From Ophiosphaerella korrae (lineage: Eukaryota; Ascomycota; Dothideomycetes; Pleosporales; Phaeosphaeriaceae), in contig JALNQF010000160.1 in NCBI GenBank assembly GCA_028456385.1, positions 35,899 through 99,898 on the forward strand: a stretch of DNA of 64,000 nt, written 5' to 3'. Made by a program: the position numbers and the translations under genes. Below the pieces are notes generated by a model. It was not told the origin of the DNA. It worked only from the letters and a program-made list of their open reading frames with translations, and searched no databases. Shown here piece by piece: positions 38,265-49,190 of this stretch; within the stretch, counting starts at the first letter, position 1, and each line of letters starts with the position of its first letter.

Positions 38265-39921
38265 ATGGCGGACAACACCATCAACGAAAAGAGGATGGAA
38301 GATACCGAATTCAAGGAGGTGATAGCTGCCGGCCGTGGCCAAATCACACCCCAGCAGATCCAGAATCGATTTGAGACTCTCCGAGATTTGAGTGAAGATC
38401 AGATGGCTGCATTGAATAAGCAGCTGGTCAAGAAACTCGATTGGAGACTTATGCCATGTATCACTCTCATGTTTTTGATGAAGTAAGTATCTACAAAATC
38501 CAACTTATATTACTCCAGCTTACTTGATATAGTTACCTCGACCGTATCAATGTGTCCAATGCGCGTCTTGCGGGATTGCAGAAAGATTTGCACATGAATG
38601 ATACAATGTGGAATACTGGTATCTCAACCTTCTACGTTGGCTATCTTATTGGGCAACTTCCAGGAAATATGTGGCTCGCAAAAGCAGATCCAAGATGGCT
38701 TCTACCGTCTATGATGATGGCATGGAGCATTGGCACAATTTGTATGCCAGCCATGACCAGTGGCGCCGGCTTCGCAGTGTGCAGGTTCTTCATTGGCCTT
38801 GCAGAAGCTCCTTTTTTCCCGGGTATCACGCTGAGTAAGTCCAAAGTTGCCATATGAAATACAGCTTGAGTCTAATAAACGATAGTGACATCTTCATGGT
38901 ATACAAAGGAGGAAAACCCAATGCGCATGGCCATTTGGCATGCCGGAAACACCATCTCGAATATTCTTTCTGGATTCCTAGCCGCTGCCATCTTGACCAA
39001 CATGAACAATGTTTTGGGTCTTCATGCATGGCAGTGGTTCTTCATCATCGAGGGGGCAGCATCCATTGTGGTGGCATTGTCTGGTTACTGGCTACTCCCT
39101 TCATGGCCGCACAACACAAAATGGCTATCCAAAGAAGAGTCAGAGATGGCACAATATCGTGTGCAGCTCTCCAACGGTGGTCACGAAGAAGAACTTGGTG
39201 GAACATGGGATGGTCTCAAAGAGGCAGCTAAGGATCCGTTCACATGGTGCTTCTGCCTCATGCACTTCGCCCTTGTGACGGCGCAGAGTTTCAAGGACTT
39301 CTTGCCTTCGGTATGTCGCTGCTCTTTCACGCCTAACTGATCATAATGATGCGGTGCTAATAAATGGTGCAGATTATGAAAACTTTCGGTTTCAAAACCC
39401 TCATCACATACCTCGTCCAAGCCCCACCCTACGCGATCGCTTATGCAGTTGCCTGCGGTCTCGCCTACACTTCCGGCCGTTTCCAGGAATCTTACTACCA
39501 TATCGTCATTCCCATTATTTTCAGTGCTGCTGGCTGTAGCATGCTCATTGGTACTTTGAATGTCGCCGCGCGATATATTGGTCTCGTTCTTCTCATCAGT
39601 GGCACCTATTCTGGCCTCAATCTGCAATTAAGTTGGGAAACAACGCTAGTACCGGCTCCAAGAAGTAAGAAGGCCGCCCTCATTGCGATCGCGAATTGCA
39701 TCAGTCAAGTTAGCCATTGGTTCAGCCCATACTTTTTCCCGACCTCGCAGGAGCCCTACTATCGGCTAGGTGGTGGATTGATTCTTTTTGGATGCTTCGC
39801 TTGTGTCGCCTCAGCTAGTCTGGTCAAGTGGCGAGCTGTTCAGTTGAACAAAAAACTGGACGAGGCAGAGGGTTGGTCAGAGCATACTGGTGTGGAGCGA
39901 GGATGGAGATATGTGTATTGA
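38265..39921 (+). CDS. MFS transporter, anion:cation symporter family
   Basis: Four exons: 38265-38482, 38533-38834, 38886-39310 and 39373-39921, total 497 aa, with introns of 50, 51 and 62 bp (GTAAGT, GTAAGT and GTATGT donors). Splicing gives MNYLDRINVSNARLAGLQKD, the family signature, and FFPGITLMTSSWYTKEENPM. About 12 membrane segments. Members carry organic acids, vitamins or amides across the plasma membrane. Its position beside a PrpF-like isomerase, a tricarboxylate carrier and a Zn2Cys6 factor suggests uptake or export of a carboxylate, but that is inferred from context. Confidence 0.91.
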
Positions 39922-41255
39922 ATGTGCACTCGAACATCCTTACTAGGCATCCGAACCGTTATTATATTCAAAGTCATATACCACGATGCGTACAACTGAC
40001 TACGATGATTTTTTCACAAGAAATTTTGAGCCTGAAAGTTGCAGCGTTAATTCTTTTTCGGTGATTTCGTTCTGGATTTTCTTTTGCTAATTAAATTGAT
40101 GGCTTGCTTTCCTTAGCGGCTCAACAGTGCTCATTTGCGACAGCGCATTTGCTCAAGCGTGTAATTGGTAAGCTAGTGGGAGGTCAGATCGGTGGTCCTA
40201 AGTCAATCATCGAAAGAGAATCACGGAAACTCTAATATCGCTGAGCTGTACATACCTAGGTTACAGTATTGCGTACCCATTTCTTGCGGCGGGTAAGAGA
40301 AGCTCTAGTGGGGCAACCGTCTTTTGGGGTCGACAGACCATTTGTGCAATATCTTTTCAACTTGCTTTTGTTCCATGGGAGAATATGCCGGTGAGCCTTT
40401 CTTTGGGCACGATCTAGATTACTCTCCAGGCTATTACTTCTGTCCTTTCCCCTTTGGAGTTGTGTTTGAGGCTCTTCTTGCATTGAACGTAGAGGGGGCT
40501 TCGGTGTATTTATGTACTGCTTAAGGAGCGCCCTATTCGGTCGCGTGTTCGTTCAGGCTCAACAGCATGCGTATGGCTACTCTCATTGAAAATAATTTAA
40601 TATAATAGTTATATGAACTCCAACGGGATACTACCTAGAGGCCCTATCCTACCTTAGATAGACGCTATACATTTAGTTATTTAGATGCACCCTATATTTC
40701 ATGCACCCGAGTAGAGCTCTCCTAGCTCAGAGCTTTAAAATAAATAGATAGTCCGTTTTTTGTGCTACACCTTTTGGCCTTGAGCTTGCAAAATTCTGAA
40801 TCATGTGCCCCTCATTTATGTAGGGAGTTCGTCGCGGACGAATTTTTTAGAATGAATGGATACTATATTGAATACCCACCATATAGAGATGGTTTCTATC
40901 CATAGTTCCATGCTAATACGCCAGTTCTACTGGTTGTGTATACTCATGAGATTGTTATCAACAAGGTTCGTTAATCGACAATAAAAGATGACTTAGCAAC
41001 ATTTCGATTTTAAACGAACGTGGGGATGAGAAATAATATGTGGATCATCAATACGTTAAGCTGTGCTCAGAGTACATGATTGTGCAGTGAATAGAAATAA
41101 TACATCGTTGTGTCTCATGTAAAAAATATAAAAGAGGAATGGGCGTTTTAACGACTCTCTTTGTATTCCCTGGCCTCCAAATGTCGGAAAAGGAGAGTTT
41201 GATGGTTGGTGATTTGTATAAATGATTCGATCGACGACTTTGCGTGCATACTTCA
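39922..41255. other. AT-rich intergenic DNA
   Basis: Start of a gene-poor stretch. A perfect hairpin-forming palindrome TTCGTCGCGGACGAA lies near 40828-40842. No gene or domain is seen. Confidence 0.5.
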
Positions 41256-41599
41256 TCAACCACTGTTCGGGCATGGGTCACTAATGTATCCTGTCCCACC
41301 ACAGCGCTTGCAAGCCTCATAAAGGCTTACGACTCTCAACATTAGCCTTTGCAACGAAATATTGATCTTGATTTTACGCATGAAAAGAAATGAGAATCCC
41401 TTTGGGCTATGTAAACGAAGAAAAGATCGCCGAAAGGGCTGCACGTTAGGTGTCTAAAAGTCGTGAAGACTCACTTTTCGCCGGTTTTTCGGGGACTCCC
41501 TGCGCATTTGGGGCATGTCCTAATATTATAAAGCCCACTCGTGCAATTTGCGCATTGATGAGTAGGGGCGGTAGCAGGGGTAGAGGTGGGTTCCATCAT
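41256..41599 (-). CDS. Possible tiny zinc-ribbon protein (DnaJ-like CxxCxGxG)
   Basis: Exon 1 (41475-41599) encodes a 41-residue piece with CANC and CPKC pairs. A GTGAGT donor follows, and an AAG acceptor at 41326 leads to exon 2 (41256-41325), which reads LYEACKRCGGTGYISDPCPN and then TGA. Joined, it gives 64 aa with C-x2-C repeats and one CxxCGGTG motif like the DnaJ cysteine-rich domain. The exon lengths sum to whole codons, and cysteine pairs in both exons lie in the same frame, which is unlikely by chance. The final CPxC is incomplete (CPNSG). It sits in gene-poor DNA, so it could be a decaying remnant. Confidence 0.42.
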
Positions 41600-44500
41600 A
41601 TACGATTGAGAAATGATACCAGATGTTGATTATACCAAGAGTTTGGAGTACTTTCCCTCAGGGAAATAGATGAGAATTGGATAAGAAGAAATTGTTTGAC
41701 GGAAGGTAACGGCCAAATCTTATAGTAAAGATATAGCTAAGTACCTAGCTTGAACTTGCTCTCGGGTTCGGCTCATTTATGAATATTAGCAAATGCGGGC
41801 CAGCCGCTTGCTGTTGTCACCCGCGTTTCGGGTACAATTATCCCACGATAACTGGGTTTGATGCCAGGAGTGGTTACCTACTACTAGTCAAATTTCAATT
41901 AGGTACATAAGGATGTTGTTAAGTATTACATATAGAGCACTGTTGATTGCGTATCTACCTCAAACCTCGGGAAGAATTCCCGAGATCAGCACGTACGTCT
42001 CTCTCGTGTATTACAATCCTGTGCAACCGATGAGGTCAGTACCTAGGTATGTTTGTGATGGATAATTGGGTAGTCCTGTACTGCGTAATGTGACTGTAGG
42101 CAACACGTTACGGGAGGTGCAGCCATCAGTCAAAAACACCCATGGGTTACATTTACCAAAGCGAACGTTTTAGTTGAGGATCTTCCTAGATAGCATCGCT
42201 AGTCGAGGCATGCATTAACGAATTTACACCAAGGCTGACAGCTGTCCCCCTATGAAAAAACTTTGGTGAGATGTGGCTTGCTTATTTCGAGAACGAATCC
42301 TACTTCCTGTGTCAGATAGCCTTCCGCATAAAGCTTGCGGCATAGATACCTGACTTGCTGTCCTTCCCGATGTGGTCTGTCGCCACAACAATACAGGCAA
42401 CGCTTTACCTTTTCAGAAAGCAGTTCCGATGCCGTGCTTTCTGCGAAAACAACTCGTTGTGGCGTGAGTGCCAGCGCACGTTGTGAATTAAGCCTCAAAG
42501 TTCGTCAACCAGGAAACGGTGATGATACACTAATGATGATAGTTTGGAATATATTTGCCCTTTATTATTAGAAAATATCCTGATAATATAAAGACCCCAG
42601 GGTCTTCAGGAAACCGAGCAAGGGATTCTGACGTAACAAGCGTAGGAGGAGTAGCACTGCATAATGTATGTACCACACCTAAGCCCCAAAATGTACACAG
42701 TAAGGCATTTCGAGCCCTTCCGTCGACCAGGAGTGGGGAACACTCATAATTCTCCGGAAATTGACCCTTTCAGCCTTGCAGGTCTGTCTGCACTGTGTTT
42801 CAATGCACCTGTTCCGAATATACACCGCCACACACAATGAAAGCAATTTCTGTATATTATCCCGGGGATGCGGCCAAGTCCTCTTAAAATCTCTTTGATT
42901 TTTCAATCCATTTTGGTTGGTGTTTCCCGTTGACAAGAATTTCTTGTTGATACCAAGTCACCTGCATGTTGACATTGCCAGCACAGAATGGCCGATGAGA
43001 ATTCTCGGCTCAAGATACAGTCATTCATCGCACAACTAATTTGAATGATCAGGTGCAAAGATCAGCTGGGCGCCTGCTCCCGTGTATTATAAAACTAGGC
43101 AAGTGCAGTGCGGGATAAGGCCTAATGTAGATGCAGGCAGCTTGGCTGACGTGAATTGATCACACAGGCGTCAAACTTCGAGATTTTGGTTAGGCATATT
43201 TTATGAGGGCTGAAACATATACAATCACGATGAGTGTAGCTGATAAGACCTGTATGCTTTTGTACCATGGGTGAGGGTAAAGTCAAAATCAATAGCGATA
43301 ATTTAATTGGGACAGCATAGGAGAGGCGTGATGACATTGTTCTTGAGGATTATGCTATATACTCTAACTTACACAGAAAATCTAATGCGCCTAGAGCAGC
43401 GGCCTATATGCTATTATAGCCAAAAAATAAACACGCGGCCGAATAGGGTGCTCATTGATAATTGGTCAGGTTTCCCCCCGAGGATTGAACAGCTTGCTTT
43501 CGAGGTAAGGATGTTGAAATTATCATTCTCTCTGACTTCATGTTGATGATAAGGAAGATGATATGATATCCTGCGGTCAACATGTCAACAGAAGACCGCA
43601 CCGCGCAGGGGGAATGGAGGGGGTATACGATTGAGTGACATGAAAAATAGTATTGAGCTTGTTACGGTGCGAGGACGAATTTCGAGCAATGTTGGAGTTA
43701 TAATAGGTGGAGGAATGGGAGAGTGTAGCCCACACGATTACAAAGTATGAAAGGATACTCTCTCCTCTCTCTCTCCATACATATAGGAGAAGAGTGTAGA
43801 TAGGCGAGGCTATGCATTTGTTTGCGAATGCACCTCCTCATTTTGCATGCAGCCCTTTCTGTAGCGCGCACCGCAGAGTACCGTACCGCCCAGGTAAGGT
43901 TTTATGATTGAGTGACAGGACCGTGTCTGAATAATTTTAAAACCCTAGGGCCGAGCATTGACTATAAGTGGTTACAAGTAGTAGAAGGTATAAATCCTAG
44001 ATTCTAGGTAATGTCTTTGCGTGTCCAATTTTCAATAAAATCATTCGGTTCCAAACTTGTAAATCAACAGCATAGATGTCCTCAACGGATAATGTGCTAT
44101 CTTTTGCAATGTTCGATGATCTCAATATCACATGGGCGATAAACGGTGGGGTAGATCAGTTGAATCTAGAAGACCCTGGGTATTCTTACCTTGGAAGGTT
44201 GCGATAAATATAGGCTAGAGGCTACCTACATGTAGCATAGTATCCGCAACTCGGCACCGTGTCACTAACCTCGGAGGATTCAAACGTAGGCCAATGCTTC
44301 CAGCCCTCTTCATAGACGCTCTTGTCTCACGGAATTACAAGGTTTGATCTAAAACGCATAACTACTCGGAGATCCGGTACTCTCTATTCGTATGTCAAGC
44401 GAATGGACTCCGCTCGTTCCTTCATAATTGAAGCAGCACAGCAAGCAATTGATAGAGCAATGAGGTAAGCATTTTATTTAATTTTTCTAATCATAGTGCC

Positions 44501-45498
44501 TTTCTTTATAGAACAAATAGCATGACTCTCATCCTGATTTCACTCGCAGAATGCGTGGGTACATAGTATGTAGTCTATTCATGGTACATCCCCCGGGGCC
44601 ATCTATTAGTGCTTGATATCAAAATAAGCAATATATGTGGAAAGCTAGGATAACTTACATGCCTAAGTGGTAGGTACGACTTTATGAGATAACCACATAT
44701 AACTACAGAGGTACCTAGGTATACACATACCTACCTAGACAGCAACCAGATTACCTAGCTATATATATATATATATATATATATTGATCTTTCGATATAT
44801 AAAGTAGATCCTAGGTATAATACCAGCTTGCCTCCAAGATAATTAAGTATATAAAGTAGAGCCACAGGCTATATTTAAATATTCTTGAATGGATATCAGT
44901 TAGAGTAGTTAACAAGATAAGTTCAAAGTAAGTTTGAGAAACTTATCCAAGCTGAAAGGCTCTACTAGGAGAATTCTATACAAGCTCCGAATAATTAATT
45001 TATAAGGTTGGGCCAAATAATACGCGAAGAGTATCTGTATCTATGGGCAGCCCCAGCCGAGGTTTCGCAGGTGTACAGTAGAGTGATATAAACTCTGTAT
45101 TTCTCAAGCGTATTACACTTAAAGGAGTTTCGCGTTCCTATAAATTTATAAATTAACTGAAAACATCAACAGTTCTACATGTCTTCTTTGGTTAGGAGTA
45201 CAAAGTCATTATTTATAACTATTACGTATAAGAGTTGTTGTCCGAAGTGTTTCTATATTTAGGCCATAACTTTTCTCGATGACTCTTTCCATATAAGCCA
45301 ATTGAGACCGCTTCAGAGCCCTGTCTATTGGGATACAATAGCGAATTCAATACCTTAGTAATTGTATTATAGAAAGGAATTTGGATGAATTTGACGTTCC
45401 TAAGAGGCACTAGTTTCTATCAGCTCATGTAAATAGTAACAAAATGAAGTAATTGAATAGCTTCAAAAACCGCTAAACAATTACTATTAAAAATATTA
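41600..45498. other. AT-rich, gene-poor region
   Basis: Nearly 4 kb with no credible coding chain. A minus-strand frame at 42250-42498 contains a few cysteines but no recognised motif. The 43755-43790 area has CT/TC microsatellite-like sequence. Two short related segments near 43593-43645 and 43875-43920 share GATTGAGTGACA. CCTAGGTA-type palindromic words recur between 44640 and 44830. The region looks like eroded repeat-derived sequence rather than genes. Confidence 0.5.
44760..44785. repeat. (AT)n microsatellite
   Basis: About 13 uninterrupted AT units. Confidence 0.9.
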
Positions 45499-45500
45499 TA

Positions 45501-45889
45501 ACGTGGTTACAAACTAGCGCCGAGCCACAAAACACATCAAAAACTACCTCTTGAATCTCAATTATAGCTCTATAAAATACTCTAAAAACTTATATATAGC
45601 TTCTTATACTTATTCTAAGACTATCTTAGAATTCTATGCTTTATATGTTATATCGTTCCTTAGATATAATATTTTGGTCACTAATTTTCTATCATTATTG
45701 ATTATCTTACTTAATCTTGAGAACAACTTAATATATCCTTTTTAAACCTAAAGGTTAGTCTTAAGATAGGTATACGAGGCCTATACAAGATTTATAGATT
45801 ATTCTACTAAGCTATTGCTGAGATTTAAGAAGCTGTTTTTAAACTTTTTTGGTTTGTTTTGGGGCCCGGCGCTCGCTTGTAAACCACGT
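45501..45889. mobile_element. 389-bp terminal-inverted-repeat element (MITE-like) with TA duplication
   Basis: The left end reads ACGTGGTTACAAACTAGCGC; the right end, read on the minus strand, begins ACGTGGTTTACAAGCGAGCG. Similarity continues inward for about 100 bp on both sides (shared blocks GCGCCG, AAAAC and ATCTCA). Both ends are bordered by TA (45499-45500 and 45890-45891), the target duplication of Tc1/mariner-pogo transposons. The interior is AT-rich with no open frame, so it is non-autonomous, and C residues there are mostly in CpT, consistent with RIP. Confidence 0.72.
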
Positions 45890-46259
45890 TACCAGTACAT
45901 GCATCATTTAGCAATCAAGTTGCTCTGATTAAAGAATACAGATTAAGCATTTTAATAACTAGATTAGTAGAAACTTAAGTGTTTACTGTCCCGCGCGCAC
46001 GCTTATTAGATTAAGGGGACAAACTGTTTGACAATGCGCCTCAAATTGGAATCCATGTCTCAAGAGCAGAATAACGGCTTGAAGATATAATATAGAAATT
46101 TAGCGATACTTTCTTATACCTACCTAAAGACTCAATATGAAATCCAAGAAGGAAATATTAAGTAATTCTTAAATTAGAGATAAATACTCAATAATAGATA
46201 AAATTTCGAGCTTAGAGCGAGTGTCTAAATAACATGAGAACCTATTAGCTTAATATTTA

Positions 46260-46387
46260 GAAGAATAACTGATATCAGGTAGAAGAGTACATATATAAAG
46301 TTTTAGTCAACATCACCAAGTCGTTGTTGAGATATTTTTCTGGTTTTTTGGTGTGTTTTTGGGGTGCCACTCGCTTGTAAAGTACGT
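46260..46387. mobile_element. Second right end of a related TIR element, truncated
   Basis: The segment ending CTCGCTTGTAAAGTACGT, followed by TA at 46388-46389, matches the right end of the 45501-45889 element, including the upstream TTGTTGAGAT and TTTTTGGGG blocks. I could not find a matching left end between 45892 and 46260, so it is either a solo end or its partner has decayed. Confidence 0.55.
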
Positions 46388-46709
46388 TATGTAGTTGGTG
46401 AGCGTTTATAATCTAGTTCCACAAACTTTTCGAAGTTCATTAGCCCGGGGATAAGGCAAATGGAAAAAGGAACAAGTTGTTTGGCTTTGAGTATATATTA
46501 CACGTCTAGAAGTAAAATCGACTGCACTTTTAGGGGATCTATTGGGGTTTCTGCCAAAGACCTGGTTTGAATGTTTGAATCTGAGAACTAGAGGATTGTT
46601 CTCAAAGCTACCTAGGTACATTTTATGTAAAATCGCCCACCGAGAAGCTTAAGTAGGAATGTAATATAACATCATATTATCCCTCCTGCTGCGTAAATTT
46701 GCGTATATT

Positions 46710-49190
46710 CTAATCAATAACAATATATTGAATAATTGACGTATCAGAAAGCCCTCCCAGCTTCCTTAGTCTGTTCCAATCTCCTCTGATCTCCATTCCT
46801 TCATCATCCTCGACCGCATACAAATTAAAAGTCCGATTTCCACTCTCTGCTCTGATTAGATCTGATCTTCTGCGCCCAGGATAGCTAAAACTCGTCCAGC
46901 TCTGAACATTGTCAGCAGTCTTCGACCGCTGATGCCTGGGCCCCATCCTATGCCCAGCCATTTGGCGATCAGGATGGTGAAAAGAATAATAATTCCCTGA
47001 GACCGAGTAGTATGGCCTATTATGCTCACTTGCGGGACGCGACACTCGTAGTGGGACGCGAACGAGAGTTGAGGTCCGCCAATACGTATCTGCCTCTGGC
47101 ATGGAACGTCTTGGACGGAGCGTTCTGGAATTATCTTGCTTTCGGCTCATCCCTGGCATACTTGGTACCCGCCGCGGGTGTTCAGATATGATAGGATCTG
47201 GTTCAGATTGGCTTCGCTTGTGCTCGATGCTGCGCTTGTTTTCTAAGCTTCGGGTTGGCGTTGAAGTGCATCGAACTGGTTGCTTCGAATGTGCCTTGCT
47301 AGACTTTATTATTACCAGTATAGCCAGAGTTTCTGTGGATGAACGATCAGTATAATGCGATTTCTTGAACAGAACAGGATCAACGAGGGACTCTGAGCGC
47401 ATGAGAGCTCCTGGCGTCTGCGGCGGTACTGTGTCCAAAACTGAAGCTACAGGTGTAACCGAACCGGTTGAATCTGTTCGTATCTGCACACTATGCCTGG
47501 AGTTATCATTCTTGCCTGTTCGACCACGCCTTTCGTCATTGATTTCGTTTCTACTTATGTCCTTAGTTGGACTGCTTGAGTTTTCCAGAGCTCTGTGGTG
47601 CCAGCTGTTGTTCGGATTCAATATAGGTTTGGCTTCGCCTTCCTTGCCAAACCACGGCTCATGCAAGCTGATGTGAACCACATTGAGCCAAGGATTTCCG
47701 GGCGCTTGATTCGCGGAAAAGAAGAACACGTCGATTTCTTCAAGAGAACGAAATGCTATCTCAGGAAAAAATTAATATATGAGGGGTATGATGGCTAAGT
47801 TTGTTACGGCAAATATGATCCAGGTGAGGTAGCCGATGTTTTTAAAAGCAATAGGGGTGGTAAATACGATGCTATTAGGTAGCTAGTAATGTTGTCGAAT
47901 GATTGAATCTTGACACATCAAAAGTACTTACACAAAGTTGAATAGCCAGTGCCCACAAGTACTTAGCACTGCTGCGGAGCCACGAATTCTGAGCGGGACA
48001 ATCTCAACTTGATACAACCAAGCCATGCCTTGCCAACCGATGGCGAAGAAAATTGCGAAGCTAAATAGGAAAATTGTACTCAAGATTCGACCAAGATTCA
48101 TACCACGGATAGTCCATAGATACTGCGTAGCAGTGATCAATGCCATACATCCGGACATTCCAGATGCAGCAAACATCATGAGCGAGCGTCGGCCCCAGAA
48201 GCAATCGATGCCAATGACGGCGATGAAAGACGCGAGGAAATAGGCTGTAGCTGAGCAGGAGGTGAGTAGACGGACTAGCCATTCAGAATAACCCATGCGA
48301 CTGAGTAATATCCATGAAAGGTATTGTAGAACTAGGTTAATGCCAGTGCCTTGTTGAAAGAAATGGACAAAGAAAGCGAGCAGGACACGGTGGAACTCAC
48401 TCTTCTCTTTGTTTGAGAACATTCTCGGTGTTGGGCCCTGCGTCGTGACTAGTATCGCATCCTTGATTTGTAGGCATTCATCTCTAATCTTAAAGTCGTT
48501 GGGATGGGCATCGGCCAGTGCTGCCATTATAATGAGCGCCTCCTGTTCCCGTCCTGTCAACAACAGCCATCTTGGTGAATCTGGCAAGATTAGAAGCATG
48601 GCCATGGCTGGCATAGCGAAAGTGATTTGGAGGGCGATGGGAACGTGCCAAGTCGCGTCCGTGTTATCAAGATGTGCGAAGGCGAAGACGGCCCAAAATG
48701 ACAGAGCATAGCCAAGAGACACAAAAGCCCCTGCACTGATCATGAGAAGTATGCCTTTGTAGTGCGGCTTCACACATTCTGCTTGGTAAGCTGGGGCAGT
48801 TGAAGTAGTGAAGCCATTGCCTATGATATTTCTATCAGCATATAATCTCTAGTTGATATCAAAGCATCAATGCAAAATATCCTTACCAAATCCAGCAATT
48901 AATTGACCAATAATAAATTGTGAAAGGCTGTACGAACTTGTCTGAACGATCTCACCTATTGCCCAGAAGGTGATCCCTAACAGCAATGTTCGTCGTCGAC
49001 CAAGAGAATCACTGATAAAAATGGCGAGGATGGCCGAAACGATACAACCTAAATTCCACGTTCCAACAGTAAGGCCTGTAGCTGATGCACTATCCAACGA
49101 GGATTTGGTCACGATATTGAATTGCGGGAATCGTTCTAGAAACGTAGGCACCGTCAAACCACCGCCCTTGAGACCCAAAAATCTCGCCAT
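46710..49190 (-). pseudogene. MFS sugar transporter pseudogene (TM1 deleted, stop in last helix)
   Basis: Exons 48887-49190, 47932-48820 and from 47871 onward, with introns of 66 and 60 bp, encode a hexose-transporter-like MFS protein: DSLGRRRTLLLGITFWAIG, then GFGNGFTTSTAPAYQAE across the first intron. Two lesions are visible. First, the N-terminus jumps from MARFLGLKG straight to GGLTVPTFLERFP; family members have a first membrane helix with an FGYDQG motif here, about 25-30 residues that are missing. Second, in the last helix a TAA (47772-47774) interrupts PLIY and FFPEIAFRSLEEID. The same frame then stays open for another 354 codons to 46710, encoding a long Ser/Arg-rich tail, so the damage looks recent. 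A truncated 430-aa product is possible but unlikely to transport. Confidence 0.78.

Noticed and set aside
32168..39921. Calling the cluster an itaconate pathway outright
   Set aside because: No cis- or trans-aconitate decarboxylase is present in the window, and the MFS protein is of the anion:cation symporter type rather than an obvious itaconate exporter.
42250..42498. Minus-strand 82-codon frame with several cysteines
   Set aside because: Cysteine spacing fits no zinc motif, there is no credible start context or further exon, and it lies in eroded AT-rich DNA.
45900..46200. Left partner of the second TIR end
   Set aside because: Candidate similarity near 46060-46100 was too weak and lacked the ACGT-TA terminus.
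47772..47774. Programmed stop-codon readthrough in the sugar transporter
   Set aside because: The stop is TAA, the least leaky, without a known readthrough context; together with the TM1 deletion a pseudogene is simpler.
47772..47825. A 48-bp intron removing the TAA in the sugar transporter
   Set aside because: It would need a GTAACA donor and would delete the conserved PE segment of the last helix.
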